DNA from: Tubulanus polymorphus
Taxonomy: Eukaryota > Nemertea > Palaeonemertea > Tubulaniformes > Tubulanidae
Direction of reading: 5' to 3'
DNA: 64,000 bases
Assembly: GCF_964204645.1 (NCBI RefSeq)
Contig: NC_134026.1
Span: 3,968,001 to 4,032,000, forward strand
Part shown: positions 39,826-52,024 of the stretch, in pieces
How the letters are laid out: the number at the start of each line of letters is the position of its first letter
How positions within the stretch are numbered: position 1 is the stretch's first letter
Notes under the pieces: model-generated
The model's database searches: none
What the model was told of the DNA's origin: nothing
The model's input: only the letters and a program-made list of their open reading frames with translations
Made by a program: the position numbers and the translations under genes

Positions 39826-39939
39826 AGGTAGACTCAGTTCCAGAGATTCGAAGTTCCTAAGTGGCCTTAGCTCAATCAGTCGAATGTACGTGAATTTCTG
39901 AAACGAGCTAAGTCTCAGTTGACTCTGGAACCTGACCCT
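39826..39939. mobile_element. Foldback element, ends AGGTAGACTCAGTTCCAGAG
   Basis: AGGTAGACTCAGTTCCAGAG at 39826-39845 faces CTCTGGAACCTGACCCT at 39923-39939. Inner words CCTTAGCTC and GAGCTAAG also pair. It is about 114 bp and non-coding. Confidence 0.5.
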
Positions 39940-41693
39940 GCCGTGGGTATGGAAGGATTCTGGTTTTAAGAATGAAACAAGATTTTATTGAAGAAATTTA
40001 ATGATTATGAAGTTGATTTTCCAGAATTCTGCAGATTCTTCCTTTCACATGTATTTATTTGGCATTGACTGTTGATTACAATCTTTCCAAGTCCGAAACC
40101 GTGTTTTTGTCTAAAGGGACTTGTCTGCAATTAGTTTCACAATGTTGATCTATTCATAAGATACTTTCTGCTGTCGATAGCTTGAAGCGAGTGTTTTCAC
40201 ATTCAAATATTTATCTTCTGAAAACCTATGTAGGATAAAAGAATAACCCGAGCTTTAGTTGTGGAAATGGGAATTTCAACGATAGGCTTTCTGGTGTCGT
40301 ATGATTGCTTGCTTGCAAGTTTCACTAATCGGGCATTACGCAGATTGCTGCTAGGGGATCATCCCTTCCATTACGTGTGATAGAGATGCTTGAAAATCCG
40401 TTAGTACAAAAGGGATCGAAAAGTGGGGTTAGAAATTTTATGATAAAGGAACGATTTCCAATTCTTCACTTTGAATTTTAGATATCACCTGTCTCCTGTA
40501 TTTCAAACATTGTTTTGTGTAGTTTTCTTTTCGCTGATCGCAATGTCAACAACACCAACAACAATTCACATTTGTGCTCTTTTCAATCAAATTCCTTTCC
40601 AAATATTATTTATGATATTCGTTTAACTCGTCGTTCGTGCGTTGCGAATAAGCGTTTTTACGCATGACGCGACGTTTCATTGGAAATAGTGCTTACTACA
40701 GTAACTACCACTGCTTCGTGGATATAAATATAAAAAATTGTGTGACATATGTTTAAAAAACACAACAAAAATAATCAAACGACGATGATATTAACGATAA
40801 ATATGTGTATGATGTGTGAAGTGACGGTGAAAATCTTGCGTAACTTCTAAAAAAAAAAACAGAACTAGTGTGAATCTGCTGTTAGGGCAGAATCGATTTT
40901 TCATCGGGAAATATATAATATCGTAATATCTTGCTCAATGTTTATTACACGTGCAATTGTGTGCAATCTGCATTATTTGTTTTTATAAAAGATACGTAGC
41001 ACGCGTTTTATGTCGTTCGGGCCCTGTTTTTCATGAGCAGTTTTTCGAAGAAAAGTACTAAATTTTGATCTACTGTGTGTGCTTTTGATTCGAGTACTTC
41101 ACACTTTCATAGAGAGTCTACTCTTGTGAAACTCGAAGCCATAATGTTTGTATGCGAATATGACGCCTTTGTTTTTGATGAGAGTGTTTTTGAAATTTAT
41201 GCTACGATATTCGATATTATCCGCTTCTAGTCGACTACTTTTCAAAGCTTACTTACTACTTAATTTTCGTGTAAAAACATTTTAACCGATCGTACATGAA
41301 AAGCATGTCTCACAGTGAATGAATGAAAAACGAAATGCGTAGCGAAATGAATACAAGTTTGTGAGAGAACTCGCTGCCTGTTTTGAGATGCGATCTGAAA
41401 GCATTCTACCTTGAAGAATATCTGTGAAAGGTTTTTGTGAAGATGAATTTGTGATTCACCCGATAGAGGTTACACATCAGTTTTAGAGTTCTATTGTAAA
41501 ATCTAGCTTCGATGGGGATCATATACATTTATTACTGGTACTTATTCAGAATTTGAGTTACTTATGCACGACTCTCAAATTCATCACCTTCACTCAATAC
41601 AGTTGTCGCATTCTTTCAGGGGAAGGATCTGGGGCCAACACAAATCCATGGCCCATCATTGGGATTTTGCTCCAACGACTTGTTTTCTTAATG

Positions 41694-41834
41694 CAGTAAA
41701 CCTTGCCTAACTCGGACCAGCTGGGACCCGGAAATTGGACCGTGGTAAACTAAAGCCTGGGTTAAGGATAGGGAAATACATTAGCAAGCCACAAAAATTA
41801 TTTCGTTTTTGTCCGATTAAGGGGACGTTTACTG
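41694..41834. mobile_element. MITE-like element, ends CAGTAAACCTTGCC / GGACGTTTACTG
   Basis: Imperfect terminal inverted repeats begin CAGTAAACC. The sub-terminal TAACTCGGACC and TTTGTCCGATTAAGGGG also pair. The end sequence recalls pogo/Tigger-type MITEs. No clear TA target duplication is seen. Confidence 0.45.
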
Positions 41835-42010
41835 TACGTCTCTCGGGACGGGCAGCAAGACTTGATATGTTACATGTTCACCTTGTTAATGAATGTTCAT
41901 TGTTGTTTGTTGTTGAAGTTTCTATAACCTGTATCGTTAGACTAATTGTATGACAAAAAAAACGCCACGTAAACTGCATAAAAATTAGTGACCAATCAAA
42001 GATTACCTAC

Positions 42011-42221
<211 letters not shown>

Positions 42222-43370
42222 TTGTATTTTCACCTTAACTTAATTTCGGAAAAATTTATATAAATTTTTATGCTGTTTGTCTTGTGCGAATGCCAAATCC
42301 AGCCGCAAGGCACTGAAAACATTTAAATAACATTGACTTCGTGTAAAGAACAATATTGGATTTTAACTCATTTAAATTCATATTTATTTGCATTTTTTTC
42401 ATTCTCAAGATGTATCTTTGATATTAAATTGGTTGATAGAATTAGTTTTTAACACAGATGCTTTTGTTCGCACTTGGCTGTCTTATAAACACACTGTATA
42501 CTAATTCTAGTAGATTTTGTGGTAAAGATAATATGAAAATATTGATGATATATATATAAATATATGTATATATACGAATATCATTTACATTTTCTACGAT
42601 TGATTTTCGACGTTTATCAAATTTCGATTCATGTGAAGTGTATGAATTAAAAGATTTTTTATTTCTCGGACAAAATGTCGTTCATAGGAATGAACGCATG
42701 TGTGGGTGTTTTTTTGGTGTCAGCTTGTTTTGATCGTAGACTACACGGTTGTAGACAACTAGCGTAGTCTAGGTTTTTGCAAGTGTTCGATGTGTTTTAA
42801 ATAGATGCAGTATAATATTGTAATCAATATACTGAATACAAATTGTTTTGTATAAACTCTAATATCTAATCAACAGCTTGAAGAAATACTACTCGTCAAA
42901 CTTTAATGTAAATCTAGACTTAGACTTGTAGAATTTCTTCCCGAATTTATTTTTCGTTTGTATCATTCGTTCTGACGAATCAAAACTGCGGCTAATTTGA
43001 TTTTTCAAAAGCTGAAAATAACCGAACTACAAGCATGGATGTCAGATGAACTTATTTATCCATGGCTATGGAGACTGTTTTATAAGTCTCAACTACTGTT
43101 GACACTTGTGATGGTTCTCTTGTTTCTTTGTGACTCTGCATGTATATCAAAAAGTGGTAACCTTATGACAGCAGTTGCTGGAGAACTTTTCTACGAATGT
43201 TAGCGAGTGGTTTTACTATTTGCCAATGAACTCGAGAATTTCTTTCATCTTTATTTTTTCGAAATTCTTGATTTACCGCAAAAAGATTTTTCTTACGTTT
43301 ATACATATGCCATACGGGTGAAGACAAAACCATTGTAATCTAGTTTGTCATCCGAAAACTACCGGCATGC

Positions 43371-43512
43371 CAGGGTGGTCGATATTAGAAAAAGGTCAGA
43401 TTCTGTTCGTCAGAAAACCAACCTGATATGATCTACTTATGTATAGAACTGCCTTGGGTACCGTCAGATTTATAGGGAGACTAATTTGTCATTGAAGAAA
43501 GATGGCCACCCT
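43371..43512. mobile_element. MITE-like element, ends CAGGGTGGTC / GGCCACCCTG
   Basis: CAGGGTGGTC at 43371-43380 faces GGCCACCCTG at 43504-43513, in the same end family as 10325-10588 and 19213-19301. The right end is locally duplicated: GATGGCC(A/G)C(C/A)CTGATGATT occurs at 43501 and again at 43567. Confidence 0.5.
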
Positions 43513-46483
43513 GATGATTTGTAAGACACCATAATGTCAGATATACGAATTTCTTCATTAAACAATGATGGCCGCACTGATGATTTGTAAGACATCGTAT
43601 TGTCATCAAGTTATCAACGCATCATATTTAGATCGTTTATTTTATGCATACTTGTAAGCGTCAATTACGTAACTGTGCGTGTTGATAATGGGACAAGCCC
43701 TCGTTGAACCTTGCATAGATTTGATTGAAATGATGAATGAATTGAGGTTCAATAACAATATTTAAACAGGATTATTATTTCCGGTGGCTGATGAATAAAA
43801 AAGGGGCTTTGTTTATCTAAAAATATGTACATGAAATGAAATCTCAGGAATAATGAAAGCCTGGGAATTACTGTACGCGTATACATAAGCCGTTCTAATT
43901 TATTTATTAAATAGCGTTTGGGTTAGTAACTGAATGAAACTAGTGTATTTTTGATCACTATCGGATGCTCAAAATTTGTTGAAATTGAGAAAATTTAGGC
44001 TTCATCAATGTAAAGATCTAGTACGCTTCGTTTAGATTCTGGCGCACTTTTATCTAGGCGACATCGTTTTTGATATTCTTGCTTGAAAATTTTGCTCAAC
44101 GAACATAAAGATGAGTCAATTCTGTTGAAATAAATGCCTAAGACTGAATATAGATTACAGGATTTTTATACGACTTGTACCTGATGAAATTTGGGTAAAA
44201 ATCTACCGCAAAAACTTTAGTGGCCATATCAGGGCTAGAAAAAGCCCATATGAGGAGGTTCTGTATAACATACCAGGCTACTTAAGACACATGTATTGGT
44301 ACTTATGATTTGTACCAAGAATTGGATTCTTCGGCATTCTTGGTTTTTTTTTTTTCTAGAAAAGAGTATTAACCTATCGTAATTCAAGAAATATAAATCT
44401 AGAAGACCGAGTTATCAAATTCAATTTGACAGGTATAACTTTGATGAATTGTATATTGTGTATTTTGGTAAAAATAACATTTTTTCATGTGTAAAATCAG
44501 TCGGGCAGTACCGGTAAATTTGGCTCTACCGTAAATGTTGACTGTCGATTTATAATAACTGATTTCTAGAAAGTCACTCCCCAATGAAAGACCCATAAAG
44601 GGCTAAAAACGCACTAGGTGATTTATAATAGGTTTGAAGATTGTATTGCAAGTTTTTGAGTGATTAGTTTAGGTATAAACTACTAGTGAAAATATACGTG
44701 TGTTGAATTACAAGTCCTTACAACTCTTTTTGTGGGATTTTTCAAAAAAGAAGGCATTGTTTTGGAGGAAATATGATTTTGCGTCGATGAAGCTCCTATG
44801 TGAGGAATCCTTAACGTGTGACGATTGAATGAGTTGTACAAATTTCATTATGGGTTTCGGCAACTTTTGGAAAAATGTTGAAATATTATGTAATAGAAAA
44901 TGGTTAACACCGAATATGTACATCTCTGTATTAAAGAATTTTCAAGGAGAATAAAATACAAGTACAATTGAAACAAAGCACTGGTCTGGAATTTTAGTAT
45001 GAATTGTCGTTACTGGGTAGTGTGCTGGAACTAATTGATTGGCCTTGACCCTATCATCACATTCGAGGAATCAGAGCAGGGAAATACGTGATTATGAGCA
45101 TGAGCATGGCAGCTGTTGCCGAGGCCAGTATTTCCTCTGGCAAACAAATGACAGAATTTCAGACAGTTTCCTCAAATGCATTGTATGTGAATGTATGGTG
45201 TGTATCGGTCTCCTATAATTAGGAATGATGTCTGGACGATCCATTGTCGTGATTGGCCTGCATCCAGCTTCATCCACATTTCACAGCATTCAACTTTCAC
45301 AATACAATCGTTTGGGAAAAAGCAATTCATCTGTGGTCTTGAAACATTTTGAAAAGTCGTCCTTTCATGTGTGAATAATGAATTGTAACCATGTATTGAC
45401 AATCTGACCAATCCAGCTCCGGCCCTGCAGTACGACAACTGTGACTGCTGTGTTCACGTGAAACACATGTGATATTGCGAACAGTGGAATTATTCCCAGA
45501 AACGAGAATAATCAGAATCAATACAATAGCGCGAATAACAAATAACAGATGGTACGGTAACTGAACAATTCCTATAATCGGGCCCGAGAATAGACTTTAA
45601 ATTACTGGCCCGCACTCAATCCTAGAACGCAATGTTTGAATAATCTGAAAATTAGGTTATCATTAAGGTCAGCAGTGTTATGATTTTAAGTCCAACAGTT
45701 CAGCAGAACTAAGCCATGCATTTAATAATAAACTATTCGTGCAATAATTTCCTTAAATAGAATATACGTTGTAATGTGCATTAACCTGAAAATCCTAGAT
45801 TTGACAATGCCTAGAATGAAATCAGTCAAAATTCAAATTTGAATTCCAATTGTGTCTTTATTTTTGATGTCAGACATCGTGAAATAAACTGTTTAAAACA
45901 CAAAGGTTTCGTTAAACAAGAGAAGATTTGCGTATGAATAAATATGGTATTATATATGTATATATATGAGACAATGTGTTAATCAAATCAAATTGTAATT
46001 ATTCGAAAAGGCTAAGATAAAATGATACCTTGTTCCTCAGAAATCGGCCAGGTCATTTTGTATACTGTGATAAAATTGGTAATCAGTACATATCTATATC
46101 TGTTTAAGTTAGCTTGATCATTAAAAGAGAAACAAGGTATCGACTTATTTTTGGCCTAAGGTTAAATTGTTTTTTTCTAATTGATTAATTTCCTAAATGC
46201 ATCAAATGGTTAGCGATAATATTCAAACGTGAGTTGTTGCAGAGGAGAAAACGTCATTACGAGTCAAGACATCATAAAATACATGTATAGCAGTGTAGCC
46301 TATATATACCAAACAACCTGATTATACAAAATGGTCCTCGTTTCATCGTCTGGGTATCAAAATCTACATCCCGACTAACATCAGTGACAGTATCTGCCAA
46401 GTATCAATGATCAACAATGGAAATACTGAATAAAGTTCTCAGGAGTTAGAAAAACATATCCAGTCCAAGTAACAATGACCTAG

Positions 46484-46631
46484 GGACCCAGTTTCAAGAA
46501 AAAGTTTAATTTAAGCCAATTTGTCCGTTTGCTAAAATTCACAATATCGTATTACCGCAATTCACAATTAATAAACAAAATCAAAAACTTCAACCATTTC
46601 ACAGCTTAAACTTCCAGGTGAAACTGGGTCC
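46484..46631. mobile_element. 148-bp MITE with 13-bp perfect terminal inverted repeats
   Basis: GGACCCAGTTTCA (46484-46496) and TGAAACTGGGTCC (46619-46631) are exact inverted repeats. Inner words AAGTTTAATTTAAGC and GCTTAAACTT also pair. It is non-coding. Confidence 0.7.
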
Positions 46632-46730
46632 AGATGACAATTAAAAAAATTTTGAGCGCCGAAATGATGAGATCACCAATTGGAATGTCGAAATAATGCA
46701 TAACACAGGATTTGCGCCGCGTGTACTGCT

Positions 46731-47305
46731 TCAGCAAAGATGCATCGAAACAAAGTTTTCGCGGTTCTTGAAAATTCCCCAAGCCGGATTGTTGTCATCA
46801 GGTTGTTTTCCGTCCGCCCCAGTCGTTTTCTTTTCCGCAACAATTTTTCCTCCACCAGTCATCGATGGCGATGTCGCCTTGTAATCACTGCTGAGAACGA
46901 CATCATTTTGCCTCCTGAAAAAAAAAGAATCAGATTAAGATAGTTTCTACGTTATTTTCTACACTTGATATTGCCGATATTATCTGGACCATTTTGCAGG
47001 CCGACCTCGGTAGCTCAGTAAGATAAGGCGTGATGCTGTAGCATCCAACTGAGTGACAAGTGGGTTCGAGTCCTGCCGACTGCTTACAGTGTGCGGGCAA
47101 CACTTTAAAAGCCGTGGTCCCGTCGTAAGGTTAAATGAACAATCAAATAGGGTTAGTCTTGGGAAACCAAGATCCAAGCGACGTAAAGCCAAAACAAACA
47201 AGCAACCGCGACAAGTTTAGAGTTTTCCGGAGGAAAATATGCTCACCTTTTTATCAAATCGAGATGACTGATGGGGAAGCTCACGTTTTCTGTAAAAGGC
47301 TTCAT
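46731..47305 (-). CDS. Candidate two-exon small protein gene, family unknown
   Basis: The 3' exon 46914-46731 follows an excellent acceptor (a long T run ending TTTCAG) and encodes RQNDVVLSSDYKATSPS, then a Lys/Asp/Gly-rich stretch, ending NPAWGIFKNRENFVSMHLC and TGA. Its phase needs two bases from the previous exon. The exon ending at donor AAAAAG|GTGAGC (47247) supplies AG from an ATG at 47305 (MKPFTENVSFPISHLDLIK). Together this gives 80 aa, with an in-frame TAA upstream of the ATG. A further good acceptor at 47448-47449 could start a longer leader exon to 47447. The same exon is also open in other frames, so the frame choice is uncertain. A SINE sits in the intron. Confidence 0.42.
46999..47140 (+). 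mobile_element. tRNA-derived SINE head
   Basis: GCCGACCTCGGTAGCTCAGT starts at 46999 and contains an A box (TAGCTCAGTAAGATAAGG). A perfect B box, GGTTCGAGTCC, follows at 47063-47073, at tRNA-like spacing. The acceptor 3' arm (TGCCGACTGC) is not a clean tRNA end and unrelated sequence continues, so it is a SINE head and not a functional tRNA gene. The right boundary is unclear. Confidence 0.7.
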
Positions 47306-49099
47306 GATCCGCAATACTTTGCTCTTGAGTTCTTACGTTTAACTCTTTGGCAATCTAAATTATAGCCTTTACAAGCCGGCTTTTTAAAGTGTTCTTGGTA
47401 CTGCTGCAACCGCAAAGCGGTGTCACTTGCTGCCACAGCCACTGTCACTGTAAGTTAAATGAAAACGTGTAAATCAAGCAAAGCAAAATCTCCACGCTAT
47501 TATAGGCCTAAATAAAAGCTTTTCGCAAAAATTTGGCAGAATAAAATTAAGGTAAGTTTTCTTAATGTTTTCATCTATTAGCCCACCCATTCCGGGGCAG
47601 GCCTATGTTGGAATTTCGATGACAAGTCTAATTTTGGGCTCGTTTTGCATATTTGCAACACATACACAAACCTAAACCAATCAACATAACTCTGGTCTGG
47701 CAATGGTTGGGAATTCTAAATCTTGATTTGATACAGTATCCTAGTGAAGCGTACCACCTTTCAAATTCCCTTTTTAGGTGGTAGGTCTACCGAATCTTAG
47801 ATTTGGGACCCCCAGCTATTGCGACAAGCCCCTCTTGTGGTTGACAAAAATGCACTGTGTTCTGCTGCTGCACCACTGGCACTGACTGTCCAACTTTTCC
47901 AGCCATCTTTTGTTTTTGAAAACCTTTTTAATTCACATCACTCCCAGTCTACGACTTGCAACGAGCATCAATTTAAAATCATCTAACACCCGCCACACAG
48001 AATTTAGAATACTAAATTTAGTTCATTATTATGGAGCCTGTCCTGAAAATTACACTTACCAAAATAAAATTAAGCACACAGAAAATACAACGATTAGGCG
48101 CACGTCTTTACACTACTACTTCAATCCACTGAATGCGGGTTATGTGTATACGTGCGATGACAGATGACGTCATATCGACCTAGTTCCAGGAAGAGCTAGG
48201 AAACGAAATCATTATATAGGTCACACAGAACTGGTAAACAACAATGATAAATAGGCCACCATTTTAAACTGCAAATGCAAAATAGATTTTATCATCAAAA
48301 TGCTGGGGTTAAAATGAATGCTTATTTTCATTATTCTGATTAATGAACGCAATATCGATAAAGAATTAATGTTTCAAGGATTCGAACCTCGGTCGCAATT
48401 CAATTCAATTCAATTCAATGATTTCGAAATGGCTGACTATTCAGCGGCGAGAAAGGGTAGCTCCGAGAATATCGAAATTACGGTAGCGCTCTCAAACCGG
48501 GAAGCTCCGTATCCATCTCAGGTAATCATCTTATTTGTTCACAAAAACGCTCAATTACTTCATAATTGTGCAAAATGAATTATAATACATATAGATTTAT
48601 AGTCAGTGCGTTTTGCAGTCTTCTAGCACGACATTAGACTGTAACTGTCTTATCAGCCGAGAAACGGCTGTACCACAACCAATAAGGCAAAGTTCAACAA
48701 CATCGTTTTATATATAGACTTCATTTATTGAACAGAATTGGTTATGAACAAATAAATAAATACGTTTTCTTCAAATATTCCATCTGAATAGCTTAATTTC
48801 AATTAGCAGCCACTGAAAAATATCAATGCAGAATATTTGTATTTTGAAAATAGATAGTATTCCACATGGAGAAAAATTAAACCGTATAGGCGAAAGAAAC
48901 TTACGAGCAAGTTTTATAACAATTCTTTATGGTAAAGTCATAAAATTGGCTACCGGGCTGGCACCATCCTCTTGATTTACCTTGCTGACAATAACTGGGG
49001 CTATAAAAATCCCCACATGGCGCTGGAAACAAATAAATCAGATAAAACGTTAGACATCGCGCCATATCAAATTTATTTGATGTGAGACTTGTTTTTTTT
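47306..49099. other. Mostly unexplained stretch with weak exon candidates
   Basis: A minus-strand ATG at about 47906 opens 39 codons (MAGKVGQSVPVVQQQNTVHF...) without a convincing donor. A + exon candidate at 48429-48521 is listed separately. A B-box-like word (reverse complement of GGTTCGAATCC) at about 48371 has no A box. Nothing else is supportable. Confidence 0.4.
48429..48521 (+). CDS. Possible first coding exon (unconnected)
   Basis: ATG at 48429 opens 31 codons, MADYSAARKGSSENIEITVA... ending PYPSQ, directly followed by a donor (CAG|GTAATC). The peptide looks coding. However, splicing to the acceptor at 51065-51066 would hit a stop at once if coding, and no other partner exon was found. 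It may be the start of a gene whose later exons I missed, or chance. Confidence 0.25.
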
Positions 49100-50184
49100 T
49101 CACAGACCCGATGTCGTGGTTTCAGTGAAAGGGATTTTCAAATCCCACGGAGACAAAATTCCTAAACGTATTAAATTCGCCATATATAACTCAGTTGCCA
49201 CCTCCACAGCCTCCTGCAAAATAAAAAAAAATAACGCTAGACAGACATAATCGGAAAGGATTAGAAGGGAAAATATTGCAGACTGTTTTCTTACCTCTTC
49301 TGACTTTCCTGTACTTCTCATTTTTAATCCCGTTGTTCTATCTTCTATAGTCGCCGTATAGACTCCCTCGCTTTCCTTGACACGTATTCGCACTGCCCTT
49401 CCGGTAATGATATCCTATTTCCAACACGTATCATGATTAGAAATAATAGATGAAATCTTTTTCAATCATCTACCCACACATGAGCTTTGGCCCTATCGCT
49501 TTCAGGTGCATTCACTTTTCCAGCTGAGTATAACTTGTTGTATATAAGATACATAGTTTCTGCACCACAACAACGAAATTTACTCTTACATATAAATACA
49601 TAGTGTTTAAAGCCTAAATTACTAAATCTGAAACTTATCACTTACGTCGTAGTAATCAGGGAAAAGACCTCCCATCAATTTATCAAATATTCCTTTGACT
49701 ATTTTTTTACCCGCTTCGATAATATCTGGGAGTATGTCTATAAAGGCATCGCCGAGAATCTTGGCAATTTCGCTACCGGCATCACCACCAGCACCACCGC
49801 CACCTGTGCCCGACGAGTCTCCACCGATCCCGCCGATGACACCGGTCAGAATCCCGGTTATGTCAAATTCCCGGCGGTCTTTTGAAGGCTTACCCTCACA
49901 TAAGTGAACGGCGGCAATCGAGAAACAAACGAAAATGGCTAAAAGGTGAATAAAAAACCGGACACATTTTAGAAAGTCCGAATTTAGCCTTGGCCATAGT
50001 TTTTGTCGTTTTTACTAGAACGAGTGCGTCGAATATCGAATTCCCATCAACGGCAGTCACTTAAGCTCTTCGAGTTTGGCTAATTAATGAGTTTTGAACT
50101 AAGTACCAGTGGGTAATTGGAAATCGAAAAACGACCTTCCCATCTGTAGTTAAGGAGTGGCATGAACTTACCCAGTTTCAGCAT
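49100..50184 (-). CDS. Predicted secreted 179-aa protein, family unknown
   Basis: Exons 50184-50172, 49938-49646, 49414-49295 and 49213-49100 join with consistent phases. Exon 1 is only 13 coding bases (ATGCTGAAACTGG|GTAAGT); the acceptor of exon 2 follows a clear pyrimidine tract (TTTTTTATTCACCTTTTAG). The joined start MLKLAIFVCFSIAAVHLCEG is a textbook signal peptide, created only by this splice. Next come a Gly-rich linker (residues 37-60), an amphipathic stretch at 60-95 (EIAKILGDAFIDILPDIIEA, then GKKIVKGIFDKLMGG), a charged beta-like segment (RAVRIRVKESEGVYTATIED) and a C-terminal helix (EAVEVATELYMANLIRLGIL). No cysteine follows the signal peptide. I do not recognise it; it probably acts outside the cell. 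Confidence 0.75.
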
Positions 50185-51067
50185 GGCCACAAAAAAGACA
50201 CATGGCAGTGGAAAGCGCACATTAAGGCATATTTTATACGTATTCCCTATTTTACGAGGCAATTTAGATAAGAAAATCAGAAAGGCTTTTAGTATATTAC
50301 TTTTTGTGATCAAAAGGTTTTTGAGTGGTGAGAATTTGGCACATGATAGAGTTCAAGAGTTTGAGACACACAAAAATATTCACAACCCGAAGCACCGTTT
50401 CTTTCGACGGAAATGCAATTGTAATTTCATTTCTCTCTCTACTCGAGAGAAACTGTAGGCAATTCTCCGCGCAGCGTAATCTATCTCGGGTAGTTAATTT
50501 GCCATCGCAGCTGCAGAAAGTTAAGACGATGATTTAAATCTTAATTTCCCATTTGTTTCGGTATCGGATTCCTTCGAATATTAAGTCAAGACCGTCACGA
50601 CTTCGTGAGTACCGACAATAGCTAGGCGTTAACACTCAGTACTGAAAGAACAGCGTCGTGTGTAAAGCGCTAGGCATTTATACAAAAGCGGTCGTATATA
50701 TACTTAATATAATTATATATATATATATATATATAGGCATAGAAGGTATAAGCTTGGTAGGTTGTAAAAATGGTATGAAAATACCGCATATCACATCGCT
50801 GTATTCAAACGATGGTGTAGTCGCGTGTATACGATCACATGTAAGTATTCCATTACAGATAGTTCGCTTGGATTATTAATTACATTTATGTATCTTGTAA
50901 CATAACCTCAGTAGATACCTATGATAATAACGTCGATTCATTAGTACACATACATATGAATTATCTTTACGCGGTGTGATTAGAACGAAGTATTGTGTTT
51001 TTTCTTGAATGTCGATGATAATCAAGAGTAGACATGTTATGATTATGTGTTTTTGGTTTTGCACAGG
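50185..51067. promoter_or_regulatory. Interval between divergent genes; likely 5' leader exon of the 51068 gene
   Basis: It lies between the start of the secreted-protein gene (-) and the 318-aa gene (+), so both promoters should be here. A strong donor, ACAT|GTAAGT (50840-50841), and an acceptor TTTTGCACAG ending at 51066 frame an intron of about 225 bp in the + leader. The short open frame before the donor is out of frame with 51068, so I read it as untranslated. Confidence 0.45.
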
Positions 51068-52024
51068 ATGGCCAGCTCACCAAAAAATCGAAAACTCATC
51101 AGTAGTCGCCAGAGCCTGAGAATCAACACTTACGGTGACGCGAAAGCAAATTTACCAAACGGCCATCAAACATTTGGCGGAATTCCTTCACTTAAGTCAA
51201 TGAAACAGGGGATAGTTCGCAATCAGCTATGCAACGGTATAAGTTATGTTCTGCCCGTAGCGAAAAGCAAGAATTCGACGGAAAATGAGTATCGTACAGA
51301 TTTGAAAGCCATGTTTCACAAGCCGTATGTGTACGATCGTTTACAATTCGATGACGAGAGAGTATGCGCGAGCGCCAAGTTGCACCTTAAAGCGTTTGGC
51401 GTGCTGAGCAGAGAGAGGAAAGAAGTTCTCGAGCTTTACAGACCAAATTACGATAAAATCCGATTAAATTCAGCCTGTGAGATGGCTCGAAATCAATACA
51501 CTCGTTCCGCCCCGAGTAATATGCGTCGGAGGGTCGCTCCGGTCGAAATGAGACCGAATTCGGCTTTCAACCACCCGATCGCTCCGATTGTTCCCAAAGA
51601 AATCAAACGTATTCAAGAAGAAGCACAAAAAGCTCTCGTATCTATGCCAGAATTTGCAACGGAGACGGACAGCGTCGACGAAAACGAGCAAATAAAGTCT
51701 CAATCGCCGAAAACTAACATTAACAACGAGCGATCCCCGAACGACAGCTTTTTGAATACAGGCGGCGATAGATTCAAAAACGGTGTATCAATATTGAAAA
51801 CTAGGCGACCACCGACGCGGTACATTTACACAAAACCCACAGATACCGCCAATATTCACAATTTCGAGGATGTGAAAAACATCACGGCTATCGTTAAACC
51901 GAAACTACCCGACAAAATGAAGTCGCCATTTTTGAGCGCCGAACGAAACGGCTATGTATGGGATTGGTTAACCGAGGATGCCGGGGTTAAAGATTTTGAT
52001 TATTTTCTTAAAGTCTGCGGATGA
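51068..52024 (+). CDS. Uncharacterised 318-aa protein, single coding exon
   Basis: The ATG at 51068 sits one base after a good acceptor (51065-51066), so the leader is spliced and the whole coding region is one exon. The protein is basic, mostly polar and without a signal peptide or membrane segment. Visible pieces are a basic Ser-rich N-terminus (MASSPKNRKLISSRQSLR), a conserved-looking block at about residues 85-140 (YDRLQFDDERV...RKEVLELYRPNYDKIR), a short helical run (KEIKRIQEEAQKALVSMPEF), an acidic linker and a distinctive end, YVWDWLTEDAGVKDFDYFLK, then VCG. I do not recognise the family; the polar composition and the W-D-W / DFDYFL tail suggest a scaffold or cytoskeletal role, but that is a guess. 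Confidence 0.75.
   Translation: MASSPKNRKLISSRQSLRINTYGDAKANLPNGHQTFGGIPSLKSMKQGIVRNQLCNGISYVLPVAKSKNSTENEYRTDLKAMFHKPYVYDRLQFDDERVCASAKLHLKAFGVLSRERKEVLELYRPNYDKIRLNSACEMARNQYTRSAPSNMRRRVAPVEMRPNSAFNHPIAPIVPKEIKRIQEEAQKALVSMPEFATETDSVDENEQIKSQSPKTNINNERSPNDSFLNTGGDRFKNGVSILKTRRPPTRYIYTKPTDTANIHNFEDVKNITAIVKPKLPDKMKSPFLSAERNGYVWDWLTEDAGVKDFDYFLKVCG

Noticed and set aside
45092-45521. Three overlapping minus-strand ORFs rich in Cys/His
   Set aside because: Mutually overlapping frames with no splice context; the Cys/His spacing fits no zinc-finger pattern.
48366-48380. Reverse-complement B box (GGATTCGAACC)
   Set aside because: No A box at the right spacing and no cloverleaf; at most a SINE scrap.
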